From NCBI GenBank assembly GCA_022827165.1, contig JAJDTN010000042.1, positions 1 to 22,805 of the forward strand: a stretch of DNA of 22,805 bases. Direction: 5' to 3'. Below, one piece after another: positions 14,711 through 21,009 of the stretch. The stretch is from Candidatus Latescibacterota bacterium (lineage in GTDB: Bacteria; Latescibacterota; UBA2968; UBA8231). The notes under the pieces are model-generated. The model was not told the origin of the DNA. It saw nothing but the letters and a program-made list of their open reading frames with translations, and ran no database searches. Each line of letters opens with the position of its first letter. The stretch's first letter is position 1. Position numbers and translations under genes: made by a program.

Positions 14711-14746
14711 CGCCCGCCGGCCCGGAGGCGTCCGGACCGGCGGGCG
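14711..14746 (-). terminator. Long hairpin, probable terminator or attenuator after the HTH gene
   Basis: Arms CGCCCGCCGG (14711-14720) and CCGGCGGGCG (14737-14746) are perfect complements, with a second stem CCGGA/TCCGG inside and a 4-base loop. The single imperfect position (C14721/A14736) becomes a G-U pair only in minus-strand RNA, which gives a continuous 16-bp stem in that direction. The tail CTGTTTCC is only weakly U-rich. It lies between the HTH stop and the first ABC gene, so it may end the HTH transcript or attenuate read-through. Confidence 0.5.
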
Positions 14747-14789
14747 TTGGTCGAGGATGGTTGCGCGGCTGCCGGGGGCAGCCCTCTCT

Positions 14790-14811
14790 CCGGCTCTCCC
14801 GTCGGAGCCGG
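14790..14811 (-). other. Short hairpin just after the HTH stop codon
   Basis: CCGGCTC (14790-14796) and GAGCCGG (14805-14811) form a 7-bp stem with an 8-base loop, 11 bases downstream of the HTH stop. No U-run follows on either strand. It may stabilise the 3' end or work with the larger hairpin further on. Confidence 0.35.
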
Positions 14812-14822
14812 GTCCGTGTCTC

Positions 14823-15005
14823 CTAGGCCCGGGACCGCGCCGCCCGGCGGGCGTTGCGCTGGCGGGCGAAGGGCGTCTCGATACCGTACTGGCGGCAGAG
14901 GCGGCCGAAGGTGCCCCCCGCGATGCCCAGGGCCTTGCTGGCCTCGGAGTTGCTGTTGTAGACCCGGGCTGCTCTTTCGATCCACTCTCTCGGGACCTTC
15001 TGCAT
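14823..15005 (-). CDS. 60-residue Fis-like helix-turn-helix protein
   Basis: A very small, strongly basic protein. Residues 6-45 look like a Fis-type HTH: IERAARVYNSNSEASKALGI (helix, turn) then GGTFGRLCRQYGIETP (recognition helix and the GI-x-TP ending common in such domains). The last 15 residues are almost all Arg/Ala/Asn. No sensor or dimerisation domain is present. The ATG at 15003-15005 has an excellent Shine-Dalgarno, AAGGAG, 4 bases upstream, which argues that this short frame is real and well translated. It is followed by two hairpins and then the ABC operon on the same strand. A DNA-binding regulator or nucleoid-type protein is the natural guess; nucleic-acid binding is inferred from the fold only. 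Confidence 0.75.
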   Translation of the reverse strand: MQKVPREWIERAARVYNSNSEASKALGIAGGTFGRLCRQYGIETPFARQRNARRAARSRA

Positions 15006-15009
15006 CGGT

Positions 15010-15015
15010 CTCCTT
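15010..15015 (-). promoter_or_regulatory. Shine-Dalgarno of the HTH gene
   Basis: AAGGAG on the minus strand, 4 bases before the ATG. It is the strongest ribosome-binding site I found in the window and fixes the start of the 60-residue protein rather than longer frames that run into it. The rest of the gap up to 15257 shows no clear promoter or other feature. Confidence 0.7.
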
Positions 15016-15257
15016 CCTCTCGCGATGCATGCGAACGTCGCCGCGGTCTCGCCGTCGCGGGTGGTTCGCGAGTTCGGGCGGGACGACGCTGGCCTCCTGT
15101 TCCAGCAGCCGCGACCCCGCCGGGCGGGTGGATGCCGGCAGGCGGTGAGTGGGCCCGGTCCTGCGGACACCGCCCCCGAATCGGGAACCCCCGTCCGTCG
15201 ACGGAGGCTCCGGCGCCGGCCCGCGTGCCGTACCGATCGCGGGTCCCGCGCTGCCTC

Positions 15258-15289
15258 GGAGTCCGGGGGGAGCGACCCCGGCGGACTCC
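15258..15289. repeat. Inverted repeat / hairpin next to the intrinsic terminator
   Basis: GGAGTCCG (15258-15265) and CGGACTCC (15282-15289) pair perfectly, and an inner GGGG/CCCC stem extends it across a 2x2 internal loop. It starts 9 bases beyond the U-tract of the terminator at 15299-15344 on the minus strand. There is no U-tail, so it is either a back-up transcription barrier or a structured 5' region of the HTH transcript. Confidence 0.45.
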
Positions 15290-15298
15290 GGGTGCAAC

Positions 15299-15344
15299 AA
15301 AAAAACCGGCTGCAGGTGTTCCCCTTGCGGGAGCCTGCAGCCGG
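15299..15344 (-). terminator. Strong Rho-independent terminator of the small-ORF unit
   Basis: On the minus strand CCGGCTGCAGG (15334-15344) pairs perfectly with CCTGCAGCCGG (15306-15316), with a 17-base loop, and is followed at once by seven U residues (15299-15305). It lies 58 bases downstream of the stop of the 84-residue ORF and is the best terminator in the window. Its direction shows that transcription arrives from the 15400-15750 side. Confidence 0.88.
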
Positions 15345-15402
15345 CTGGCAGAAGCCGTTGGGATCCGATCCCCACGGCTGTCGTCGCTGTCGCTTCAGCG
15401 AT

Positions 15403-15657
15403 TCAACCTCCGGGATCTCCTCCCGCTGCAGGCCCCGTGCGGGGCTTGATGACCGCCCCGCCCATGGTGGAACCGGGGAGGGTCATCGGGGTGATCTCGT
15501 TCTCGTGGAGCCGGTGGAACCCCATCCCCCCTTCGCCCGGGCCCGATACGCCCCGGCAGCCGCCGGAGGCGGAGGGGGCGGTCGTTCCGGCGAACGCCGC
15601 CTGCGGACCCGTAAACCCGAACGGGTGCAAGGGGGATTGTGGGATTCGGCTGATCAT
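15403..15657 (-). CDS. Putative 84-residue Gly/Pro-rich small protein, unknown family
   Basis: The frame runs from ATG (15655-15657) to TGA (15403-15405) inside a unit bounded by a good promoter and a strong terminator. I do not recognise the product. It has no signal peptide or membrane helix, a Gly/Ser/Pro-rich middle, one Cys, and a more ordered-looking stretch, FHRLHENEITPMTLPGST, in the second half. Third positions are mostly G/C, most strikingly from the internal ATG at 15520-15522 onward, as in real genes here. The ATG shares ATGA with the stop of a 10-codon leader ORF. An internal start preceded by a purine run would give a 40-residue product instead. The alternative is that the whole transcript is a non-coding RNA and this frame is accidental. 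Confidence 0.4.
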   Translation of the reverse strand: MISRIPQSPLHPFGFTGPQAAFAGTTAPSASGGCRGVSGPGEGGMGFHRLHENEITPMTLPGSTMGGAVIKPRTGPAAGGDPGG

Positions 15658-15686
15658 CCGGCTCTCGAAAGCTCCTTGAAGTCCAT
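15654..15686 (-). CDS. Putative 10-codon leader ORF (MDFKELSRAG)
   Basis: The first ATG of the proposed transcript opens a 10-codon frame, with AGGA 9 bases upstream. Its stop TGA overlaps the ATG of the next ORF as ATGA. An AAGGAG sequence inside the leader (codons 4-5) lies 14 bases before that second ATG. The arrangement resembles a translation-coupling or leader-peptide device, but no run of a regulatory amino acid is seen. Chance is possible at this length. Confidence 0.35.
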   Translation of the reverse strand: MDFKELSRAG

Positions 15687-15714
15687 CTGATGAGGTCCTG
15701 TGCAACGCGAACGA

Positions 15715-15743
15715 ACCTATCCGGGGTTCCGGCACAATGTCAA
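15715..15743 (-). promoter_or_regulatory. Promoter of the small-ORF / sRNA unit
   Basis: On the minus strand a perfect -35, TTGACA (15738-15743), is followed after 16-17 bases by GATAGGT (15715-15721), a partial -10. Transcription would begin near 15708, about 22 bases before the leader ATG, and give a transcript of roughly 410 bases to the terminator at 15299. The element lies about 90 bases downstream of murD in an A/T-richer patch, unusual for this DNA. Confidence 0.6.
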
Positions 15744-15835
15744 GGGAAAAAGCGTCCCCCGCCCGGGTGGCGCGGTCCGTCGGGATCCAGCAGCGCAAAG
15801 TCCCGCCGGTCCGCCTCTCCCGCCTCGGGCCGCTT

Positions 15836-17197
15836 TCAACCGATGGCGGTCCTGAAGGCCTCGCCCCGGGCCGCATAGTCGGAGAACATGCCGAAGCTGG
15901 CGCAGCCCGGCGACAGCAGCACGACGCCGCCGGCCGGGGCCAGTCCGGCGGCCCGGTGGACCGCCGCCTCCATGGACGGACAGTTGGCGGCCCCCGGCCC
16001 GCGGAATCCGGCGGCCGCGGCGGCCGAGGCGATGGCCGGACCCTCCTCTCCCAGGGTCACCAGCGCCGCCGCCGACCGGGCGATGGCGGTTCCCAGTCCT
16101 TCGAAGGCCCCGCCCTTGGAGGCTCCCCCGGCGATGAGGACCACCGGTCGGCCGGCATACGCCGCCAGGCCCGCCGCCGCCGCCTCTGGAGTCGTGGCCA
16201 GGGAGTCGTTGACGAACAGCACGCCGCCCCGCTCCGCCACCTCCTCGAGGCGGTGCGGGAGAGACTCGACGGCGCTCAGACCCTGGCCGACGGCCGCCGC
16301 GGAAGCGCCGCACAGGCGCGCCGCCCCGGCGGCGGCGCAGGCGTTGGCGAGGTTGTGGGTCCCCCGCAGACGGAGATCGCTCACCGCGGCCAGGCTCTCG
16401 ACCCGGCCGTCCTCCCGCCAGCGGATCTCGCCCGCCTCGCTCCAGCAGCCATCGCCTTCCAGGGGCGGTGCGGCGCGGAACCCCAGGCTCCGCCCCGGGC
16501 TCCGGGCGGCGAGCTCGCCGGCGGTGGCGTCGCCGGCGCTGGAGACGACCCAGTCGCCGCGGCCCTGGCAGCGGCAGATCGCCGCCTTGGCCTCTACGTA
16601 CTCCGCCCGGCTGGCGTGGTAGTCGAGATGGTCGAGGGTCACTGGCAGGATCACGGCCCCGTGGGGGCTTCGATCCAGATCCTGGAGCTGGAAGCTGGAG
16701 AGCTCCAGCACGACCACGTCCGCGGCGGACAGGTCGTCGAGGAAGCTGACGGGCGGTATCCCGATGTTGCCGCCCAGGTGCGGGGACAGACCGGGCTCGC
16801 GCCGCAGGATCGAGTCCAGGAGGGAAGCGGTCGTGCCCTTGCCCTTGGTCCCGGTGATGCCGATCACCGGCGCCGGGCAGCGTTCGAGGAAGAGCGCCGT
16901 CTGGCTGCTGACCTCCGTGCCGCGCCGGCGGGCCTGCTCCAGCTCCCGGCGCAGGGACGGGATGCCGGGGGAGCGGAAGATCAGGTCGAAGTCGTGGAGG
17001 CGGTCGAAGCACCCCGGGCCGAGGCGCCAGTCCCGGACCGCCTCCTTCCAGAGGTCTCCATCCAGGCGGCGGGCCGGGTCGGCGTCGCAGACGGCGAAGC
17101 CGAGTCCACGGGAGGCCAGCCAGCGGCCCAGGGCCTGGTTCTCGACGCCGAGACCGAGGAGGGCCAGGCGGCGGTCCTGAAGAGCGTCGAGCTCCAA
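15836..17197 (-). CDS. murD: UDP-N-acetylmuramoyl-L-alanine--glutamate ligase (MurD family)
   Basis: A 453-residue cytoplasmic Mur ligase that adds glutamate to UDP-MurNAc-L-Ala in peptidoglycan synthesis. The N-terminal UDP-binding Rossmann domain begins LALLGLGVENQ. The ATP P-loop is GITGTKGKGTT (113-123). LELSSFQL (164-171), LDHLDYHAS (188-196), the carbamylated-Lys candidate Lys204 (VEAKAAI), HNLANA (281-286) and the C-terminal LLSPGCASFGMFSDYAARG (427-445) are MurD hallmarks. Where most MurD proteins read NDSKATN, this one has NDSLATTPEA (330-339), so glutamate isomer preference should be checked (MurD2-like?). The start is a TTG at 17195-17197 with AAGG about 8 bases upstream, 10 bases after the peptidase stop, so the two genes form an operon. 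No other cell-wall gene is nearby, unlike the usual dcw cluster. Confidence 0.92.
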   Translation of the reverse strand: MELDALQDRRLALLGLGVENQALGRWLASRGLGFAVCDADPARRLDGDLWKEAVRDWRLGPGCFDRLHDFDLIFRSPGIPSLRRELEQARRRGTEVSSQTALFLERCPAPVIGITGTKGKGTTASLLDSILRREPGLSPHLGGNIGIPPVSFLDDLSAADVVVLELSSFQLQDLDRSPHGAVILPVTLDHLDYHASRAEYVEAKAAICRCQGRGDWVVSSAGDATAGELAARSPGRSLGFRAAPPLEGDGCWSEAGEIRWREDGRVESLAAVSDLRLRGTHNLANACAAAGAARLCGASAAAVGQGLSAVESLPHRLEEVAERGGVLFVNDSLATTPEAAAAGLAAYAGRPVVLIAGGASKGGAFEGLGTAIARSAAALVTLGEEGPAIASAAAAAGFRGPGAANCPSMEAAVHRAAGLAPAGGVVLLSPGCASFGMFSDYAARGEAFRTAIG

Positions 17198-17207
17198 AGG
17201 CCGGCCT

Positions 17208-18278
17208 TCAGAGGGCGGCGACGTATTCGAAGAGGGTCCGCTCCAGATTGTCGAAGACCGACCAGCGCACGACCTCGTAGCCGTGGGAGTTCTCCCGCGG
17301 ATAGCCGATGGTGGCGCAGCGGGGGGCGCCGCCGGCCTCGAGCACGCCGGTGGCGTCCGATGCGGCGGCCGAGTAGACGGCGTACTGAAGGCCGGTCCCG
17401 GCGCGGACGGCGGCCGCGTCCAGCTTGGCGATCAGGCCCTGGTGGAAGTGGACCCTGCTGTCGCGGGACCAGGCGGCGGGTCGGCCGTCGAGCTCGAGGG
17501 CGGTGCCCCGCGGCATGGGGGTGGAGTCGACGGCGATGAAGGTCTCCACCTCGTTTCGGCGTACCCAGCCCCTGGCGCCCAGGAGTCCCGTCTCCTCCTG
17601 AACGAGGAAGCAGAGATGCAGGGTCCGCCCCGGGGTGAGGCCGGCCTGGCGCAACCGCTGGCAAAGCTTGAGCAGCGTCAGGCTGCCGCCCCGGTTGTCG
17701 AAGATCCAGGCCGAGACGAGGGGATCCTCCTCGGGGCCGAAGACGTTCGGACCGCGCACTCCGGCCGCCGGCACGGCACAGGTGCCCACCCGGACCCCCA
17801 GGTCGGCCAGCTCCCCGGGGGAGCGCCCGGTGATCAGGCGGGTGTGCGCCCAGGTGATTCCCTGGCGGCCCTGGGCGAACCCGGTCATCGGATCTTCGGG
17901 ATCGCTGGTGTGGGTGGAGCCGAAGCTCAGGTGAGCGGGCACGTCCCCGCCGTCGGCGACGAGCACCACCGGCCCCTCGCCGAGCTTGAAGGGGTGGAGC
18001 CCGCCGGAGCGCTGCACGCGAAGGGTGCCGTCGGCCTCCACCGCGGTGACCACCATGCCGATCTCGTCAGTGTGACTGGCGATGGCCACCCCGGGCCCGG
18101 GCTCGCGGCCGGCGATCCGGACCCAGAGGTTGCCCTGGCCGTCCTGGCGGGGCTCGGCGCCGAGGGCGCTCAGCTCGCCGGCCAGGAAGGCGGCCATGCG
18201 CTCCTCGCGGCCGGAGGGGCAGGGGACCTGCAGCATCCGGGTGAGGAGGTCGAGGGAGTCGAGAGGTCCGGGTGACAT
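17208..18278 (-). CDS. M42 family metallo-aminopeptidase
   Basis: A 356-residue cytoplasmic di-metal aminopeptidase of the M42 (tetrahedral TET / FrvX-YsdC) family, which trims peptides from the N terminus. Metal-binding and catalytic residues are all visible: His69 and Asp71 (ASHTDEIG), bridging Asp194 (FDNRGG), general base Glu228 and ligand Glu229 (QEETGLLG), Asp251 (AVDSTP) and His332 (ENSHGYE). The region between (about 75-165) is the dimerisation/PDZ-like insertion. The start is the ATG at 18276-18278, because homology begins at once; the open frame continues 83 codons upstream into the shared spacer but encodes non-homologous Arg/Pro/Ala sequence. It is divergent from modA across about 100 bases and lies immediately upstream of murD. 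It could recycle peptides, perhaps of the cell wall, but that is inference. Confidence 0.93.
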   Translation of the reverse strand: MSPGPLDSLDLLTRMLQVPCPSGREERMAAFLAGELSALGAEPRQDGQGNLWVRIAGREPGPGVAIASHTDEIGMVVTAVEADGTLRVQRSGGLHPFKLGEGPVVLVADGGDVPAHLSFGSTHTSDPEDPMTGFAQGRQGITWAHTRLITGRSPGELADLGVRVGTCAVPAAGVRGPNVFGPEEDPLVSAWIFDNRGGSLTLLKLCQRLRQAGLTPGRTLHLCFLVQEETGLLGARGWVRRNEVETFIAVDSTPMPRGTALELDGRPAAWSRDSRVHFHQGLIAKLDAAAVRAGTGLQYAVYSAAASDATGVLEAGGAPRCATIGYPRENSHGYEVVRWSVFDNLERTLFEYVAAL

Positions 18279-18304
18279 GGGGCGGAAGGTAGGGCGGGGC
18301 GAGT

Positions 18305-18334
18305 CCCCCGGCCATTGACGCTTCCGGCCGGGGG
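18305..18334. repeat. 9-bp inverted repeat in the M42/mod divergent spacer (possible operator)
   Basis: CCCCCGGCC (18305-18313) and GGCCGGGGG (18326-18334) are perfect inverted copies separated by 12 bases. The spacer between the arms contains the candidate -35 of modA. The centre-to-centre distance of 21 bases puts both arms on one DNA face, as for a dimeric regulator. A structured RNA or plain GC richness are alternatives. Confidence 0.4.
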
Positions 18335-18343
18335 CCGCAATCT
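18315..18343 (+). promoter_or_regulatory. Candidate promoter of modABC
   Basis: TTGACG (18315-18320), a 17-base spacer and CAATCT (18338-18343). The start point would be near 18350, about 29 bases before the modA GTG. The -10 is poor. The -35 lies inside the inverted repeat, which would allow repression. I see no recognisable ModE box or Moco riboswitch. Confidence 0.35.
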
Positions 18344-18378
18344 CTGCCGGGCCCCGTGGACCCTTGCCTGGAGGCCCC

Positions 18379-19194
18379 GTGACCATCCCCCGCCGGTCGG
18401 CGCAGGCCCTGTGCCTGGCCGCCGTCCTCCTCCACCTGGCCGCCGCCGGTACCGGGGCGCGGGAGTCCGCCTCCGGGGCCCCGGCGGTGGGTATCTTCGC
18501 CGCCGCCAGCCTGACCAGCGCGCTCACCGAGATCCTGCCGCGCCGCAGCTTCCCGCGGGTGCGGCTCTCCTTTGCCGGCTCCTCGTCCCTGGCGCGGCAG
18601 ATCGATGCCGGCGCCCCCGCCGATCTCTACGTGTCGGCCAATCCGCGGTGGATGGACTACCTGGAGGAGAGGGGGCGCATCGACGCCGGGACGCGCTTCG
18701 ACCTGCTCGCCAACAACCTGGTGGTGGTCACGCCGGCGGGCAGCGGCCTGGAGGTCGAGCCGCGGCCGGGGTTCGACCTGGCGGGCGCCTTCCGCGGGCG
18801 TCTGGCCCTGGGCGACCCCGACCACGTCCCGGCCGGGATCTACGCCCGCCAGGCGCTGCGGGCCCTGGGCTGGTGGCCGGCGCTGGAGCACCGTCTCGCC
18901 CCGGCCCCCGACGTGCGCGCCGCCCTGCTCTACGTCGAGCGCGGCGAGTGCGAGGCCGGCGTCGTGTACGCCACCGATGCCGCCGTCAGCCGGCGGGTGC
19001 GGGTGGCGGCGCAACTGGCGGACAGTCTGCACGCGCCGATCCGCTATCCCGCGGCGGTGGTCGCCGGCCGCGACTCCCCGGCCGTGCGGGATCTTCTGAG
19101 GCGGCTGCGGTCGACCGGGGCGGCGGAGGTCTTCCGCCGGCACGGTTTCACCGTCCTCGCCGGCCCGGCGGGCCCTCCGCCTCCGGCGGAGTAG
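18379..19194 (+). CDS. modA: Molybdate-binding periplasmic protein ModA
   Basis: A 271-residue substrate-binding protein that captures molybdate (or tungstate) in the periplasm for the ModBC permease. A signal peptide spans about 1-27 (ALCLAAVLLHLAAAGTGA). The mature part has the ModA pattern: IFAAASLTSALTEI (39-52, Ser44 an oxyanion ligand), LSFAGSSSLARQIDAGAPADLYVSA (63-87), GDPDHVPAGIYARQAL (145-160) and AGVVYATDA (193-201, Tyr197 at the conserved Tyr position). The start is the GTG at 18379-18381, with GGAGG 4 bases upstream; a TTG 15 bases earlier lacks this. It is the first gene of modABC, 4 bases before modB. The Pro-rich tail (GPAGPPPPAE) is unusual but harmless. Molybdate versus tungstate cannot be separated by eye. 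Confidence 0.95.
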   Translation: MTIPRRSAQALCLAAVLLHLAAAGTGARESASGAPAVGIFAAASLTSALTEILPRRSFPRVRLSFAGSSSLARQIDAGAPADLYVSANPRWMDYLEERGRIDAGTRFDLLANNLVVVTPAGSGLEVEPRPGFDLAGAFRGRLALGDPDHVPAGIYARQALRALGWWPALEHRLAPAPDVRAALLYVERGECEAGVVYATDAAVSRRVRVAAQLADSLHAPIRYPAAVVAGRDSPAVRDLLRRLRSTGAAEVFRRHGFTVLAGPAGPPPPAE

Positions 19195-19198
19195 GCCT

Positions 19199-19873
19199 TT
19201 GCTCACCCCCCTGGAGTGGGAGGTGCTGGGGCTGTCGCTGCGCGTGGCCCTGGCCTGCGTCCTCCTCACCCTGCCCGCGGCGGTCGCCATGGGATGGCTG
19301 CTGGCGCGGCGCGACTTTCCCGGCAAGTTCGTCCTCGACGGACTGTGCCACCTGCCCCTGGTGCTGCCGCCCGTGGTCACCGGCTACCTGCTGCTGCGGC
19401 TGTTCGGAAAGCGGGGGCTCCTGGGGCCGCTGCTGGACGGCATCGGACTGTCCCTGGCCTTCGACTGGAAGGGGGCGGCCCTGGCCTCGGCGGTGGTCGC
19501 CTTTCCCCTGTCCCTGAGGGCGGTGCGGCTGGCCATCGAGGACGTGGACCCGCGCCTGGAGGGGGTGGCGCGAACCCTCGGGGCGGGGCGGGTGCGGGCC
19601 TTCCTCACCGTCACCCTGCCGCTGGCCGCCTCCGGGCTCTGGGTGGGCGCCCTCCTCGCCTTCGCCCGCAGCCTCGGCGAGTTCGGGGCCACCATCACCT
19701 TCGTGGCCAACATCCCCGGCCAGACGCGCACGATCCCGCTGGCCATCTACACCAGCCTCAACCAGCCCGGCGGCGAGGCGGCCGCCCTGCGTCTGGTGTG
19801 GATCTCGGTGGCCGTGTCGCTGGCGGCGCTGCTGGGCAGCGAGTGGGCGGCGCGCCGCAGGAAGCGCGGGTGA
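19199..19873 (+). CDS. modB: Molybdate ABC transporter permease ModB
   Basis: A 224-residue inner-membrane permease with about five hydrophobic helices (roughly 8-35, 50-70, 88-108, 138-160 and 193-215). The cytoplasmic EAA loop that docks on the ATPase reads EGVARTLGAGRVRAFLTVTLP (at about 119-139). HLPLVLPPVVTGYLLL (51-66) and ARSLGEFGATITFVANIPGQT (156-176) are ModB signatures. The start is TTG at 19199-19201, with GGAG about 8 bases upstream in the 3' end of modA. The stop is 4 bases before the modC start. The length is normal for the family. Confidence 0.95.
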   Translation: MLTPLEWEVLGLSLRVALACVLLTLPAAVAMGWLLARRDFPGKFVLDGLCHLPLVLPPVVTGYLLLRLFGKRGLLGPLLDGIGLSLAFDWKGAALASAVVAFPLSLRAVRLAIEDVDPRLEGVARTLGAGRVRAFLTVTLPLAASGLWVGALLAFARSLGEFGATITFVANIPGQTRTIPLAIYTSLNQPGGEAAALRLVWISVAVSLAALLGSEWAARRRKRG

Positions 19874-19877
19874 GGCC

Positions 19878-20957
19878 GTGCTGACCCTGCGTCTGCGCCG
19901 CCGCCTGGCGGACTTCGAGTTCGACGTCGACGTCCGCTGCGGGGCTGCCGCCACCGCCGTCTTCGGGCCCTCCGGAAGCGGCAAGACCTCGCTCCTCAAC
20001 ATGGTCGCCGGTCTGCTGCGGCCGGAGGCCGGCCGCGTCGAGCTGGACGGCGAGGTCCTCTACGATGCCGAGACCGGCATCGACCTGCCCCCGGAGGCGC
20101 GGCGGCTGGGCTGCGTCTTTCAGCAGGACCTGCTCTTCCCGCACCTGAGCGTGGGGGACAACCTGCGCTTCGGCTACGACCTGCTGCCGGCGGCGCAGCG
20201 GCGCTTCGAGCCCGGGAGGATCGCCGAGCTGCTCGAGATCGGGCCGCTCCTCGACCGGCGGCCGCGGAACCTGTCGGGCGGCGAGCGCCAGCGCGTCGCC
20301 CTGGGGCGGGCGCTGCTGGCCTCGCCCCGGCTGCTGCTGATGGACGAGCCCCTGGCCTCGCTGGACCAGGGACTCAAGAGCCGCATCATCCCCTACCTGC
20401 GGCACGTGCGCTCCGACCTCGGCATCCCCGTCCTCTACGTCAGCCACTCGGCGGCCGAGATCCTGGAGCTGACGAACCAGGTGATCGTCCTCGACCGGGG
20501 GCGCGTCGCCGCCCACGGCGATTTCTTCCGCATCGCCTCCGACCCGAGGGTGCTGCCCCTTGTCGACGAGTTCGGGTTCGAGAACGTGCTGCCCGTGGAG
20601 ATCGTGGCCAGCGATGCGGACAGCGGCGCCTGCCGGGCGCGGTGCGCCGACCAGGAGCTGCGCATCCCCTGGTGCGACCGCCCGGTGGGCACGCGGCTCT
20701 TCGTCGGACTGCGGGCCGACGACGTCATCCTCACGCGGTCGCCGCCCGAGGGGCTGAGCGTGCGCAACGCCCTGTCCGGGAAGGTCACGGAGATCGCCGA
20801 GGTCGGCGCCGTGCGCCTGGTCCACGTCGACGTGGGCCGGCGCCTGGCGGTGAAGGTCACCCCCGAGGCCGTGGGAGAGCTGGGCCTGGCGCCCGGGCTG
20901 CGCGTGTTCTGCCTCATCAAGACCCACTCTCTGCGGCTGGGTCCCGAGCTGGATTGA
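19878..20957 (+). CDS. modC: Molybdate ABC transporter ATPase ModC
   Basis: A 359-residue ATPase subunit of the importer. Walker A GPSGSGKT (30-37), Q-loop CVFQQDLLFPHLSV (79-92), signature LSGGERQ (132-138), Walker B LLLMDE with Glu157 and H-loop His190 are all intact. The C-terminal 293-353 is a Mop/TOBE domain (LSVRNALSGKVTEI...RVFCLIKTHSLRL) that binds molybdate and can inhibit transport when the cell is replete. The start is GTG at 19878-19880, with TGAGG overlapping the modB stop. No terminator with a U-tract is visible after it; a weak promoter for the next gene lies in the 52-base gap, so read-through into the lectin gene is possible. Confidence 0.95.
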   Translation: MLTLRLRRRLADFEFDVDVRCGAAATAVFGPSGSGKTSLLNMVAGLLRPEAGRVELDGEVLYDAETGIDLPPEARRLGCVFQQDLLFPHLSVGDNLRFGYDLLPAAQRRFEPGRIAELLEIGPLLDRRPRNLSGGERQRVALGRALLASPRLLLMDEPLASLDQGLKSRIIPYLRHVRSDLGIPVLYVSHSAAEILELTNQVIVLDRGRVAAHGDFFRIASDPRVLPLVDEFGFENVLPVEIVASDADSGACRARCADQELRIPWCDRPVGTRLFVGLRADDVILTRSPPEGLSVRNALSGKVTEIAEVGAVRLVHVDVGRRLAVKVTPEAVGELGLAPGLRVFCLIKTHSLRLGPELD

Positions 20958-20973
20958 GGCCTGCCTGGAGTGA

Positions 20974-21002
20974 TTGCTCCCACCGGCGGAAACGGTTAGT
21001 GT
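20974..21002 (+). promoter_or_regulatory. Candidate promoter of the lectin-like gene (leaderless mRNA?)
   Basis: TTGCTC (20974-20979), an exact 17-base spacer and TAGTGT (20997-21002). Expected transcription start is 21008-21010, which is the ATG itself. No Shine-Dalgarno precedes that ATG, in keeping with leaderless translation. Both hexamers are only partial matches. Confidence 0.4.
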
Positions 21003-21009
21003 AGCCGCC

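Noticed and set aside
15195..15204. Palindrome CCGTCGACGG
   Set aside because: A 10-bp palindrome is common at this base composition and is not placed near a start site.
15403..15522. Double-glycine-type RiPP leader ending at MGG in the 40-residue peptide
   Set aside because: The hydrophobic residues expected at -4, -7 and -12 before the GG are Thr, Pro and Thr, and no peptidase-containing (C39) ABC transporter or modification enzyme lies nearby.
15299..15743. Known housekeeping RNA (tmRNA, RNase P RNA, SRP RNA) in the small transcription unit
   Set aside because: No tRNA-like acceptor end or tag frame, no GAGGAAAGTCC-type P RNA core and no SRP tetraloop core could be found on either strand.
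18279..18527. N-terminal 83-codon extension of the M42 peptidase
   Set aside because: Arg/Pro/Ala-rich sequence overlapping modA and the divergent promoter spacer; family similarity begins at the ATG at 18278.
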